Below, one piece after another: positions 6,773 to 15,655 of a stretch of DNA of 64,000 nt. The number at the start of each line of letters is the position of its first letter. Positions within the stretch are counted from its first letter, which is position 1. Location of the stretch: contig JAGWIW010000003.1 of the NCBI GenBank assembly GCA_028866015.1, forward strand, positions 1 through 64,000, written 5' to 3'. Below the pieces are notes generated by a model, which made no database searches, was not told the DNA's origin, and saw only the letters and a program-made list of their open reading frames with translations. A program made the translations under genes and the position numbers. Origin of the DNA: Betaproteobacteria bacterium. Its GTDB lineage: Bacteria; Pseudomonadota; Gammaproteobacteria; Burkholderiales; Ferrovaceae.

Positions 6773-8260
6773 GTGGAATTTAGCATAAATGCCCAACCTC
6801 TCGAAAAAGTCGCCGCCGGATGCCTGGTGGTCGGCGTTTCGGAAGGAACCCGTCTTTCCCCCTCCGGCAGACAGCTGGACCAGTTGAGCCAGCGTCACTT
6901 GAGCCGCCTGCTCAGGCATGGCGACCTCTCCGCGAAGCCGGGAAAAACATTGCTGGTGCATGGTGTGCCCGGCATCGCCAGCACACGGGTGCTGCTGGTA
7001 GGCACGGGCAATGGCAAGAAGCTGTCCCCGCGCGATTACCGCACCGTGGTCCGTTCAGCTGTGCAGTCCCTGGATGGAACGGGCGCCGCCAACGCCCTCT
7101 TCTGCCTCACGGAACTGGAGGTGGAGGGCCATGACGAAGCCTGGAAGCTGGAACAGCTGGTGCTGACCGCGCGTGAAGTGTCATATCGCATCACCCGCGT
7201 GGCTGACGCACAAGACCCCGCCTGTACCCTCAAGAAAGTGCTGCTACCCACCCCGCTGAAGCTCAAGCCCGCTGAAGCCAAGACCATTATTGCCCGTTGC
7301 CAGGCCATCGCCAACGGCATGGCACTGACCCGCGACCTGGGCAACCTGCCTCCCAACCTGTGCACCCCCACCTATCTGGCAAACCAGGCCCGCAGCCTGG
7401 GCCGTTCCTGGAAACTGCGCGTGCAGGTACTGGAACAGAAGGACATGGAAAAACTGGGGATGGGTGCCTTGCTCGCCGTCTCGGCAGGCAGCCGACAGCC
7501 CCCCAAGCTCATCGTCATGCAATACTCCGGCGCTGCCAAAGCACGCAAGCCCATTGTGCTGGTGGGCAAAGGCATCACCTTCGACACCGGTGGCATTTCG
7601 CTCAAACCCGCCCCGGAAATGGACGAAATGAAGTTCGATATGTGCGGGGCTGCCAGCGTGTTTGGCACGCTGCGTGCCGTGGCGGAAATGGGGCTGCCCA
7701 TCAACCTGATCGGTGTGGTACCCACCTGCGAAAACATGCCTGACGGCAACGCCACCCGCCCGGGTGACATCGTGCGCAGCATGTCGGGGCAAACCGTGGA
7801 AATCCTCAACACCGACGCCGAAGGCCGCCTCATCCTGTGCGATGCGCTCACCTACGCGGAGCGCTTCCAGCCCGACACGATCATCGACGTGGCCACCCTC
7901 ACGGGCGCCTGCGTGATCGCCCTGGGCAACGAAGCGGCTGGACTGTTCGCCAACGACGATTCGCTGCGTGACGAGTTGCAGGCCGCGGGCGACCATATGG
8001 GCGATCGCGCCTGGCCCCTGCCCCTGTGGGAGGAATACCAGGACGGGCTGAAAAGCAATTTTGCCGACATGGCGAACGTGGCTGGCCGCGCCGGCGGCAC
8101 CATCACTGCCGCAAGCTTCCTGGCCCGCTTCACGCGCAAGATGCGATGGGCCCACCTCGACATAGCGGGCGTGGCCTACAAGGGCGGCAAGGAAAAGGGG
8201 GCCACGGGCCGTCCGGTCAAGCTGTTCTGCCGCTACCTGATCGAACGCAGCGGACGTTGA
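6773..8260 (+). CDS. pepA: Leucyl aminopeptidase PepA (M17)
   Basis: 495 residues from a GTG; GGAG seven bases upstream and the family-typical start V/M-E-F-S-I support 6773 over a TTG at 6758. VGKGITFDTGG begins at about residue 264 and NTDAEGRL at about 346; these carry the two-metal site and the M17 signature. The N-terminal half is the non-catalytic domain. The cytosolic hexamer removes N-terminal leucine and other residues from peptides, and in E. coli the same protein binds DNA in Xer recombination. It heads pepA-holC-valS (gaps of 7 and 9 bases), a conserved proteobacterial cluster. A second M17 protein lies at 54352-55857. Confidence 0.96.
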   Translation: MEFSINAQPLEKVAAGCLVVGVSEGTRLSPSGRQLDQLSQRHLSRLLRHGDLSAKPGKTLLVHGVPGIASTRVLLVGTGNGKKLSPRDYRTVVRSAVQSLDGTGAANALFCLTELEVEGHDEAWKLEQLVLTAREVSYRITRVADAQDPACTLKKVLLPTPLKLKPAEAKTIIARCQAIANGMALTRDLGNLPPNLCTPTYLANQARSLGRSWKLRVQVLEQKDMEKLGMGALLAVSAGSRQPPKLIVMQYSGAAKARKPIVLVGKGITFDTGGISLKPAPEMDEMKFDMCGAASVFGTLRAVAEMGLPINLIGVVPTCENMPDGNATRPGDIVRSMSGQTVEILNTDAEGRLILCDALTYAERFQPDTIIDVATLTGACVIALGNEAAGLFANDDSLRDELQAAGDHMGDRAWPLPLWEEYQDGLKSNFADMANVAGRAGGTITAASFLARFTRKMRWAHLDIAGVAYKGGKEKGATGRPVKLFCRYLIERSGR

Positions 8261-8267
8261 TGAGGCC

Positions 8268-8693
8268 GTGACCCGCATCGATTTCTACACCCATGTGGGG
8301 GACAAGCTCCCTGTTGCCGTGCAGTTGATCGGCAAAGCCTGGGAGCGAGGCCTTTCGGTGTGGGTACGCGCCACCGACGAAAGCCTTGCCGCTCGCCTGG
8401 ACGAAACGCTGTGGCTGCAACCGGCAGGGAGCTTTGTGCCCCACTGCCGCGCCAGCCACGCGCTCGCCGCCGAAACGCCGGTGATCATCGACAGCGACGG
8501 CCAGGAACCCCGAAGCCACCAGGTGCTGGTGAATCTGGGGCATGACCGGCCCGATTATTTTTCCCGCTTTGAACGACTCATCGAAATCGTGAGTCTGGAC
8601 GAAGCAGACCGACAGCGTGCCCGGGAACGTTTCCTGTTCTACCGGGACCGCGGATTCGAACTGCATTCCCATAATTTGAACCAAACATCCTGA
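8268..8693 (+). CDS. holC: DNA polymerase III chi subunit
   Basis: 141 residues from a GTG. The opening TRIDFYTHV, the WERGLSVWV stretch, a DETLW element and the P-V-I-I-D block match the HolC family. Chi joins psi in the clamp-loader complex and contacts single-strand-binding protein. Position between pepA and valS is the conserved one in proteobacteria and backs the call. It has no membrane segments or signal peptide. Confidence 0.93.
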   Translation: MTRIDFYTHVGDKLPVAVQLIGKAWERGLSVWVRATDESLAARLDETLWLQPAGSFVPHCRASHALAAETPVIIDSDGQEPRSHQVLVNLGHDRPDYFSRFERLIEIVSLDEADRQRARERFLFYRDRGFELHSHNLNQTS

Positions 8694-8702
8694 AGTTGAC
8701 GC

Positions 8703-11453
8703 ATGGAAGAGCTCGCAAAAAGTTTTGATCCCCACCCCATCGAATCCCGCTGGTATCCCGAATGGGAATCCCAGGGATACTTCAAGGCATCCATGAACCA
8801 AGATGCCAAGCCTTACTGCATTCTGCTGCCGCCACCCAATGTGACCGGTACCCTGCACATGGGACACGCCTTCCAGCACACGCTGATGGATACCCTGGTG
8901 CGCTACCGACGCATGATGGGCGACAACGTGCTGTGGCAGGCAGGAACCGACCATGCAGGCATCGCCACCCAGATCGTGGTGGAGCGCCAACTGGAAGCCC
9001 AGCAGCTGGACCGGCGCACCCTGGGGCGGGAAGCGTTCCTAGAGCGCGTCTGGAAATGGAAGGAAGAGTCAGGCTCCACCATCACGCGCCAGATGCGTCG
9101 GCTGGGTAGCTCCTGCGACTGGACACGCGAACGCTTCACCATGGACGAGGGCCTGAGCCGGGCCGTAGCCCGTGTGTTCGTGCAACTCTACCGCGATGGC
9201 CTGATCTACCGCGGCAAACGCCTGGTCAACTGGGATCCGGTACTGCAGACGGCGGTATCCGATCTGGAAGTGGTGTCGGAAGAGGAAGATGGCAGCCTGT
9301 GGGAAATCCGCTACCCCCTGGTCTCGGGCGAAGGCGCACTGATCGTGGCCACGACCCGTCCGGAAACCCTGCTGGGCGACGTGGCTGTGGCCGTGCATCC
9401 CGATGACGAGCGTTACCGTCATCTCATCGGGCAACAAGTGCAACTGCCGCTCACCGGGCGCACCATTCCCATCATCGCCGACAGTTACGTGGACCCGGCT
9501 TTCGGCACCGGCTGCGTAAAAATCACCCCAGCCCACGATTTCAATGATTACCAGGTGGGGCAACGGCACCAGCTGGAACCCATCAACATTTTCACCCTGG
9601 AAGCACGTCTCAACGACAACGCGCCGCCGCGTTACCGCGGCATGGACCGTTTCGACGCCCGCAAGCAGGTGCTGGAAGACCTGCAGGGCTTGGGCCTACT
9701 GGAACGCGTAAAGCCGCACAAGCTCATGGTTCCGCGCGGTGACCGCACACGCCAGGTGATCGAACCCATGCTTTCCGACCAATGGTTCGTGTCCATGGAA
9801 GGGATGGCCAAACGAGCCCTTGATGTGGTGCGTGATGGCAGCGTGCGCTTTGTTCCGGACAACTGGACCACCACCTACAATCATTGGCTCGACAACATTC
9901 AGGACTGGTGCATTTCACGCCAGCTCTGGTGGGGGCACCGCATTCCGGCGTGGTATGACGCCGAAGGCCACGTGTTCGTGGCGGAATCCCGGGAAGAGGC
10001 CTCGATACAGGCAGGAGGCAAACCACTCACCCAGGACGAAGACGTGCTGGACACCTGGTTCTCTTCAGCCCTCTGGCCCTTCTCCACCCTGGGCTGGCCC
10101 GATTCCACGCCTGAGCTCGAAGCATTCCTGCCTTCCAGCGTGCTGGTCACGGGGTTCGACATCATTTTCTTCTGGGTGGCACGCATGGTCATGATGACCA
10201 CGCATTTCACCGGAGAAGTGCCTTTCCGTGAAGTGTACGTAACGGGCCTGGTACGCGATGCCCACGGCCAGAAAATGAGCAAGTCCAAGGGAAACATACT
10301 CGACCCCATCGACCTCATCGACGGCATCGACCTGGAAAGCCTGGTGAAAAAGCGCACCAGCAACCTGATGGACCCCAAGCAGGCGGCCGCCATCGAAAAG
10401 AGCACGCGCAAGGAATTTCCCGAAGGCATACCGAGCTTCGGCACCGATGCCCTGAGATTCACCTTTGCAAGCCTGGCCACCCACGGCCGCGACATCAAGT
10501 TCGACCTGCAGCGCTGCGAAGGCTACCGCAACTTCTGCAACAAGCTCTGGAACGCTACCCGCTACGTGCTGATGAACGTGGAGGGACAGGACTGCGGGCT
10601 TGACACGTCGCTGCCGGTCACCCTGTCGCTCGCCGACCGTTGGATCATCGGCCGTCTGCAGGAAGCAGAAGCGGCCGTGCACGAAGCGTTCAAGACTTAC
10701 CGCTTTGACCTGGCCGCACGAGCGCTTTACGAATTCCTGTGGGACGAATACTGCGACTGGTACGTGGAACTGGCCAAAACCCAGCTCACGCACAATGATC
10801 CCGCTGTACAGCGCGGCACGCGCCGCACCCTGGTACGCGTGCTGGAAGCCACCTTGCGCCTGGCTCATCCCGTCATTCCCTTCATCACCGAAGAACTCTG
10901 GCAGAAGGTGGCACCGCTTGCCGGCAAATCAGGGGACAGCCTCATGCTGCAACCCTATCCCCTGCCCCAGCCCGAAAAAGCGGACGCCAAGGCCAAGGCG
11001 GCCATCGGATTCCTCAAAGAACTGGTGAATGCCTGCCGCACCCTGCGCAGTGAAATGAACCTGAATCCAGGTGAACGTGTTCCGCTGCTGGTCGGCGGAC
11101 AATCTTCCAGGCTGGAAGGACTTAAAGGTTACCTGCAGTTTCTCGCGCGCCTGTCGGAAGTGTCCCTGCTCACGGGGCCCCTGCCCGACGCGAATGCGCC
11201 AGTGGCTGTGGCTGGCGACGTGCAGCTCATGCTCCGGATCGAAATCGATGTGGCTGCAGAAACCGAACGACTGGAAAAGCAGATCGCCAAGACCCGCGAG
11301 GAAGAGGCAAAATGCCGCTCCAAACTGGACAATGCTGGATTCGTGGAACGGGCACCGGCTGCCGTCGTGGCCCAGGAACGGGAACGCCTGGCGCGATTCT
11401 CGCAAACTCTGTCCGATCTGGAGGGGCAGCTCTCGCGCCTGCAACGGCGCTGA
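8703..11453 (+). CDS. valS: Valyl-tRNA synthetase
   Basis: 916 residues, normal for bacterial ValRS. The class I signatures are HMGH at 52-55 and KMSKS at 524-528. Between them lies the editing domain with [13 protein letters not shown] and [15 protein letters not shown]. The anticodon-binding domain follows, and the C-terminal 70 residues form the charged coiled-coil arm ([20 protein letters not shown]). The enzyme charges tRNA-Val and hydrolyses mischarged Thr-tRNA. It starts nine bases after holC. Its TGA abuts the TGA of convergent bepA in the palindrome TGATCA, leaving no intergenic base. Confidence 0.98.
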   Translation: MEELAKSFDPHPIESRWYPEWESQGYFKASMNQDAKPYCILLPPPNVTGTLHMGHAFQHTLMDTLVRYRRMMGDNVLWQAGTDHAGIATQIVVERQLEAQQLDRRTLGREAFLERVWKWKEESGSTITRQMRRLGSSCDWTRERFTMDEGLSRAVARVFVQLYRDGLIYRGKRLVNWDPVLQTAVSDLEVVSEEEDGSLWEIRYPLVSGEGALIVATTRPETLLGDVAVAVHPDDERYRHLIGQQVQLPLTGRTIPIIADSYVDPAFGTGCVKITPAHDFNDYQVGQRHQLEPINIFTLEARLNDNAPPRYRGMDRFDARKQVLEDLQGLGLLERVKPHKLMVPRGDRTRQVIEPMLSDQWFVSMEGMAKRALDVVRDGSVRFVPDNWTTTYNHWLDNIQDWCISRQLWWGHRIPAWYDAEGHVFVAESREEASIQAGGKPLTQDEDVLDTWFSSALWPFSTLGWPDSTPELEAFLPSSVLVTGFDIIFFWVARMVMMTTHFTGEVPFREVYVTGLVRDAHGQKMSKSKGNILDPIDLIDGIDLESLVKKRTSNLMDPKQAAAIEKSTRKEFPEGIPSFGTDALRFTFASLATHGRDIKFDLQRCEGYRNFCNKLWNATRYVLMNVEGQDCGLDTSLPVTLSLADRWIIGRLQEAEAAVHEAFKTYRFDLAARALYEFLWDEYCDWYVELAKTQLTHNDPAVQRGTRRTLVRVLEATLRLAHPVIPFITEELWQKVAPLAGKSGDSLMLQPYPLPQPEKADAKAKAAIGFLKELVNACRTLRSEMNLNPGERVPLLVGGQSSRLEGLKGYLQFLARLSEVSLLTGPLPDANAPVAVAGDVQLMLRIEIDVAAETERLEKQIAKTREEEAKCRSKLDNAGFVERAPAAVVAQERERLARFSQTLSDLEGQLSRLQRR

Positions 11454-12929
11454 TCAGAGGGCGTGGTCGCGCAGGTGATCAGAAAGGCGGTTGCCCCCGC
11501 CTTTCTTGCTTTTCGCTACCAGCTGTTTCTTGATGTCCTTGATGCGGGCTTCCACCACGGAATTCTCGTAAAAATCCCCACCGCCAATGCGTTGTGCAAT
11601 CTGAAGCTGGTCCAGAGCGGCCGTCAGGTTTCCCTGCAACAGGTAAGACTGAGCCAGCGCCTCGTGGCTCAACAGCTGCTTGTCTTCATGGGCGTACGCA
11701 CGCGCCTGCAAATTGTAGAGGTGGTAGTCGGTGCGGGTGAGCAGCAGGCGATTGCTGATGGCGTCCAGCGCCTCCTTTTCACGATGGGCATCCAGCAGAG
11801 AGCCGATGTAGCCATAGTTGAGCGCACGCTCGTCCGGGTAGCGGCGCAAGGCAGCCTGGTACATGTCAATCGCCCTGGCGTAATCTCCCTGATCATGCAC
11901 AATGGCGGCCGCCAGACTGTCAAACAGTGCATTCGGCTGCGACACGGCACGTACCGTATCCAGCGTATGCATGGCCTCGTCCAGGCGCCCGTTGCGCCAA
12001 AGGGCCACCGCCTTGCCATAAATGAGGGGGCGTTCCTCAGGGCGCTTGGGGTCGAGCGTGCGTCCTTCGAAATAATGCAAACCGTCACGGGGCGTACCCA
12101 CGAGGGCGGCGATCCGGGCCCGGATGAGCTGAAAATCCGGCCGGTCCTGCACCTGGCGATAAGGGACGTTGAGCAGTCGGTCCTGTATTTCTGCCAGTCG
12201 TTCGGTGGTCAGCGGGTGGGTCTTGAGATAGGCTGGCGAGGTGCCTTCGTAAAAGCGCCCGAAACGTTGCAGCTTGGTGAAGAAGGTCATCATGGCGCGC
12301 GGGTCGTAACCCGACTTGATCAAACGCTGGATGCCCAGGCGGTCCGCTTCGCGTTCGTTTTCCCGACTGAAATTGAGCTGGGCCTGCACCAAGCCGGCCT
12401 GCGCACCCATGATGGCGCCCATGCTGGCGTCGGGATTGTTGCGCGCCGCCAGGATTGCTGCCGCCATGGCCGCTATGGAGAACGGCATGTTCTTTTCCTG
12501 CGCTTCGATCATGCGCGCGATGTGGTGCTGGGTCACGTGCGAAATTTCGTGGGCCAGCACGGAAGCAAGTTCCGACTCGTTATCTGCTGCCAGCATGAGG
12601 CCCGTGTGCACGCCCACGTAGCCGCCAGGCATGGCAAACGCATTGAGCGTGGGGTCCTGGATGAGGAAGAACTCGAACCGCATGCCCACCGCATCGTCGC
12701 TCACAGCCAGCAGGCGGTTGCCCACGCTGTTGAGGAAATCAACGCTTTCGGGATCATCGAAATAGGCGCTGTCGTTACGGATATCGGACATGATTTCCCG
12801 TCCCAAGGCCTGTTCGTCCTGGCTGGAAAAGACCGCCGCCGAACTGTCGCCCAGGTCGGGCAAATCGTAAGCCCAGGCCAAGGTCACCAGACCGGCTGCC
12901 ATCAGTAAAATAGCTAGGATGCGTCGCAT
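11454..12929 (-). CDS. bepA: Periplasmic M48 metalloprotease with TPR repeats, BepA-like
   Basis: 491 residues. A signal peptide of about 20 residues ends in AWA. HEISH at 127-131 is the zinc motif and EREAD at 192-196 supplies the third ligand. Residues about 270-480 are tetratricopeptide-like helices, ending in KSKKGGGNRLSDHLRDHAL. In E. coli BepA assists LptD assembly at the outer membrane and degrades stalled substrates. That role fits a genome segment that also holds lptF, but they are not in an operon. The gene is divergent from moaC and convergent with valS. Confidence 0.9.
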   Translation of the reverse strand: MRRILAILLMAAGLVTLAWAYDLPDLGDSSAAVFSSQDEQALGREIMSDIRNDSAYFDDPESVDFLNSVGNRLLAVSDDAVGMRFEFFLIQDPTLNAFAMPGGYVGVHTGLMLAADNESELASVLAHEISHVTQHHIARMIEAQEKNMPFSIAAMAAAILAARNNPDASMGAIMGAQAGLVQAQLNFSRENEREADRLGIQRLIKSGYDPRAMMTFFTKLQRFGRFYEGTSPAYLKTHPLTTERLAEIQDRLLNVPYRQVQDRPDFQLIRARIAALVGTPRDGLHYFEGRTLDPKRPEERPLIYGKAVALWRNGRLDEAMHTLDTVRAVSQPNALFDSLAAAIVHDQGDYARAIDMYQAALRRYPDERALNYGYIGSLLDAHREKEALDAISNRLLLTRTDYHLYNLQARAYAHEDKQLLSHEALAQSYLLQGNLTAALDQLQIAQRIGGGDFYENSVVEARIKDIKKQLVAKSKKGGGNRLSDHLRDHAL

Positions 12930-13010
12930 ATTGCTATGATACCTGAGAGGGTTACTCGGTTCCCCTAGACGATTCGCTTTATTTTCATTCGGTTACAAAG
13001 CTTCTTGCCC

Positions 13011-13496
13011 ATGACATCTCGCATGACCCATTTTGACAGCGCCGGCCAGGCCCACATGGTTGACGTCGCTGAAAAATCCGAAACCCACCGCGTCGCCCGC
13101 GCATCGGGCCGCATCACCATGCAGCCGGAAACCTTCAGCATGGTGAAACACGGGGCAGCCAGCAAGGGGGACGTGCTGGGCATTGCCCGGCTCGCCGCCA
13201 TCCAGGCAGCCAAGCGGGCTGCCGACCTGATTCCCCTGTGCCACCCCATTCCGCTCACGCGCGTGGCGGTGGAATTCACCATGGAACCCCAACAGCACGC
13301 CATCACCTGCACCGTCACCACCGAAACCGTAGGCCGCACCGGCGTGGAAATGGAGGCGCTCACCGCCGTACAGGTTGGCTTGCTCACCATCTACGACATG
13401 TGCAAATCGGTGGACCGCGGCATGATGATGGGCGACATCCGCCTCCTGGAAAAGCTGGGAGGCAAGTCAGGCCACTGGGTCGCCCCGGCCGCCTGA
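13011..13496 (+). CDS. moaC: Cyclic pyranopterin monophosphate synthase MoaC
   Basis: 161 residues from ATG 13011; ATG 13023 is also possible and neither has a clear ribosome site. The family opening THFD-x-x-G-x-AHMVDV, the block [16 protein letters not shown] and [17 protein letters not shown] are all present, as is the late MCKSVDRGM. MoaC converts the MoaA product into cyclic pyranopterin monophosphate in molybdenum cofactor synthesis. No other moa genes are nearby. Its last 30 bases overlap the 3' end of ackA on the opposite strand. Confidence 0.95.
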   Translation: MTSRMTHFDSAGQAHMVDVAEKSETHRVARASGRITMQPETFSMVKHGAASKGDVLGIARLAAIQAAKRAADLIPLCHPIPLTRVAVEFTMEPQQHAITCTVTTETVGRTGVEMEALTAVQVGLLTIYDMCKSVDRGMMMGDIRLLEKLGGKSGHWVAPAA

Positions 13497-14627
13497 ATCA
13501 AGCAAGGCCCAGGCTTCCCGCGCCGCAGCACGACCTTCGTCGGCAGGCACCACCCAAACCTCCACCGCACTGTCCGGCGAATGGATCGCTGACACAGCAT
13601 CGCCCCGCGCCGCCCGGTTTTTGTCTTCATCCAGGTGCACGCCCAGGTGCTGAAGGTGCTCTGCGACCTCCCGGCGCAAGTCGACGTCATGTTCGCCGAT
13701 ACCTCCGGTGAAGGCAATCAGGTCAAGCCCCCCCAATACGGCAGCCATGCCTCCCGCCTCACGCACCAGGCGTGCAGAAAAAAGGTCGATGGCACGAGCC
13801 GCCGCCGGATCCCGGCTTCCTCGCAGCACCCGCAGGTCGGCAGACAGCCCCGATACCCCCAGCAGTCCCGATTCGCGGTAAAGCAGCCGTTCGATGCGCC
13901 CCGGTGCCCACCCTTCCTGCAACAGAAAAAGCACCACCCCGGGATCTAGCGCGCCGCTGCGCGTACCCATCATGAGGCCGTCGAGCGCCGTAAAGCCCAT
14001 GGTACTGGCCTGGCTTTGCCCATCGCGCACGGCACAGAGGCTGGCCCCACTGCCCAGGTGTGCCAGCAGTGCACGCCCGGTGGGGCGACCACGCAGGGCA
14101 TCCAGGGTATCCACCACGTGGCGGTAAGACAGCCCATGAAATCCGTAGCGCCGTATCCCCTGAAGGAACAGTGCCTCCGGCAATGCAAAGCGGTATTCCC
14201 GCTCAGGCATGGAGGCGTGAAAAGCAGTGTCAAAACAAGCGATCTGAGGCACGCCAGGCCAATGTGCCCGCAGGCGGCGGATGCCTTCAAGATTGTGCGG
14301 CTGATGCAACGGTGCCAGCGGGTTGTATCTGGCCAGTGCCTCGATCACCCGGTCATCCGCCAGGATGGCCTTGCGAAAAAGTTCGCCGCCATGCACCACG
14401 CGGTGTGCCACCGCTTCCAGCCGCAGGGCGCCGGCAGGCGATTCGATATGCGCCATCAGCTGCGCCAATGCGCGCTGGAATGCCTCTTCGCCAGTTTCCA
14501 GACCTTCCAGAACCCCCGCAGCCGAGGCCGACTGCACAACCCCGTCCCGAACCGGATAAAAGGCGTACTTGAGCGTGGAAGAGCCCGTATTGACGGACAG
14601 GATGGCTGGCTGGCGTTGCCCGGGCAT
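13467..14627 (-). CDS. ackA: Acetate kinase
   Basis: 386 residues from ATG 14627. The open frame runs on to 15053, but that extension lies inside pta and is low-complexity shadow. NTGSSTLKY near the start, [38 protein letters not shown] and FTGGIGEH are the acetokinase-family blocks in the right order. The enzyme interconverts acetyl phosphate plus ADP with acetate plus ATP. It starts four bases after the pta stop, so pta-ackA form an operon. With aceE just across the divergent promoter region, the three genes make a pyruvate-to-acetate route. The 3' end overlaps moaC by 30 bases. Confidence 0.94.
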   Translation of the reverse strand: MPGQRQPAILSVNTGSSTLKYAFYPVRDGVVQSASAAGVLEGLETGEEAFQRALAQLMAHIESPAGALRLEAVAHRVVHGGELFRKAILADDRVIEALARYNPLAPLHQPHNLEGIRRLRAHWPGVPQIACFDTAFHASMPEREYRFALPEALFLQGIRRYGFHGLSYRHVVDTLDALRGRPTGRALLAHLGSGASLCAVRDGQSQASTMGFTALDGLMMGTRSGALDPGVVLFLLQEGWAPGRIERLLYRESGLLGVSGLSADLRVLRGSRDPAAARAIDLFSARLVREAGGMAAVLGGLDLIAFTGGIGEHDVDLRREVAEHLQHLGVHLDEDKNRAARGDAVSAIHSPDSAVEVWVVPADEGRAAAREAWALLDSGGRGDPVA

Positions 14628-14631
14628 TGCG

Positions 14632-15549
14632 TCAGGGGGAATGGCGGCGGTGATGGTGGGCCACAAGCTTGGCCAAAAGCGCAGAGCCAATGCGCGCCTG
14701 GGCCCCGTCTGCACGACTGGTGAGAGCCACGGGCACGCGTCCGCCCAGCACCACGCCGCTGGCCGAGCCTCCAGCCAGGTATTCCAGCTGCTTGGCCAGC
14801 ATGTTGCCCGACTCCAGATCCGGCACCATGAGGATGTCGGCCAGCCCCGATACGGGAGACTGTATCTGCTTGATGGCAGCCGCCTCGCGGGAAATGGCGC
14901 TGTCGAAGGCAAGCGGGCCGTCCAGCACGGCGCCTGTGATCTGCCCGCGGTCGGCCATCTTGCACAGGGCTGCGGCATCCAGTGTGGAAGGAATGGCGGG
15001 ATTGACTGTCTCAACCGCAGAGAGGATGGCCACCTTGGGCGTTTCAACGCCAAGAATCTGGGCCAGCAAAATGGCGTTCTGGACGATATCCACCTTTTCT
15101 GCGAGGGTGGGCCGGATGTTCAGGGCCGCATCGGTGATGAGCAACGGCTTGTCATAGAGCGGGACCTCAAAGCGGAATACATGGGAGAGGCGACGTTTGG
15201 TGCGGAAATTGCGCTCCGCCAGGGCGGCATGCATGAGTTCGTCCGTATGCAGGCTCCCCTTCATGAGGGCTTCGACCTGCCCCTGCACGGCAAGTGCCAC
15301 GGCAATTTCAGCCGCAGCGTGGCTGTAGGGGGCATGCACCAGTTCGATGCCGGTCAGGTCGACGCCTTCGCTGCGAGCAAGCTCCCGGATGCGGTTTTCT
15401 GGGCCCACCAGTACCGGCACAATGAGGCCGGCCTGCCCCGCTTCCAGGGCCCCGCGAAGCGCGCCTGCCTCACACGGATGCACCACGGCGCATCGCACCG
15501 GCTCCAGTCCTTCGCCCCGTGCCCACCATGCTTGCTGCGATTCCTTCAT
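14632..15549 (-). CDS. pta: Phosphate acetyl/butyryltransferase (Pta/Ptb family)
   Basis: 305 residues from ATG 15549, with a GAGG element upstream; the longer open frame to 15633 reads through the intergenic region and is not used. The length matches short EutD/Ptb-type phosphotransacetylases rather than long Pta. Conserved blocks include KGSLHTDELMHA, RRLSHVFRF, ITDAALNIRPTL, LDGPLAFDSAIS and VPDLESGNMLAKQL. The pairing with ackA argues for acetyl-CoA plus phosphate giving acetyl phosphate, although butyryl-CoA cannot be excluded from sequence. It is divergent from aceE, whose complex makes acetyl-CoA. Confidence 0.88.
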   Translation of the reverse strand: MKESQQAWWARGEGLEPVRCAVVHPCEAGALRGALEAGQAGLIVPVLVGPENRIRELARSEGVDLTGIELVHAPYSHAAAEIAVALAVQGQVEALMKGSLHTDELMHAALAERNFRTKRRLSHVFRFEVPLYDKPLLITDAALNIRPTLAEKVDIVQNAILLAQILGVETPKVAILSAVETVNPAIPSTLDAAALCKMADRGQITGAVLDGPLAFDSAISREAAAIKQIQSPVSGLADILMVPDLESGNMLAKQLEYLAGGSASGVVLGGRVPVALTSRADGAQARIGSALLAKLVAHHHRRHSP

Positions 15550-15655
15550 GCATCGCCCTCGCCAAGTGCACCCATTAGGCTTTAATATTAGCATTGCAGC
15601 CGGTGATCCCGGCGTCATTATCCGTATAAACAACCGCTGATCGCGAGGTATTCGA

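Noticed and set aside
7244-8278. 344-residue open frame antisense to pepA
   Set aside because: Shadow frame without domains; pepA is complete on the plus strand.
11463-12908. 481-residue open frame antisense to bepA
   Set aside because: No recognisable domain; a by-product of G+C-rich codon use in bepA, which has intact catalytic motifs.
14628-15053. N-terminal extension of ackA to a 528-residue protein
   Set aside because: The extra part lies in another frame of pta and has shadow-like composition; acetate kinases start at the NTGSS-proximal ATG.
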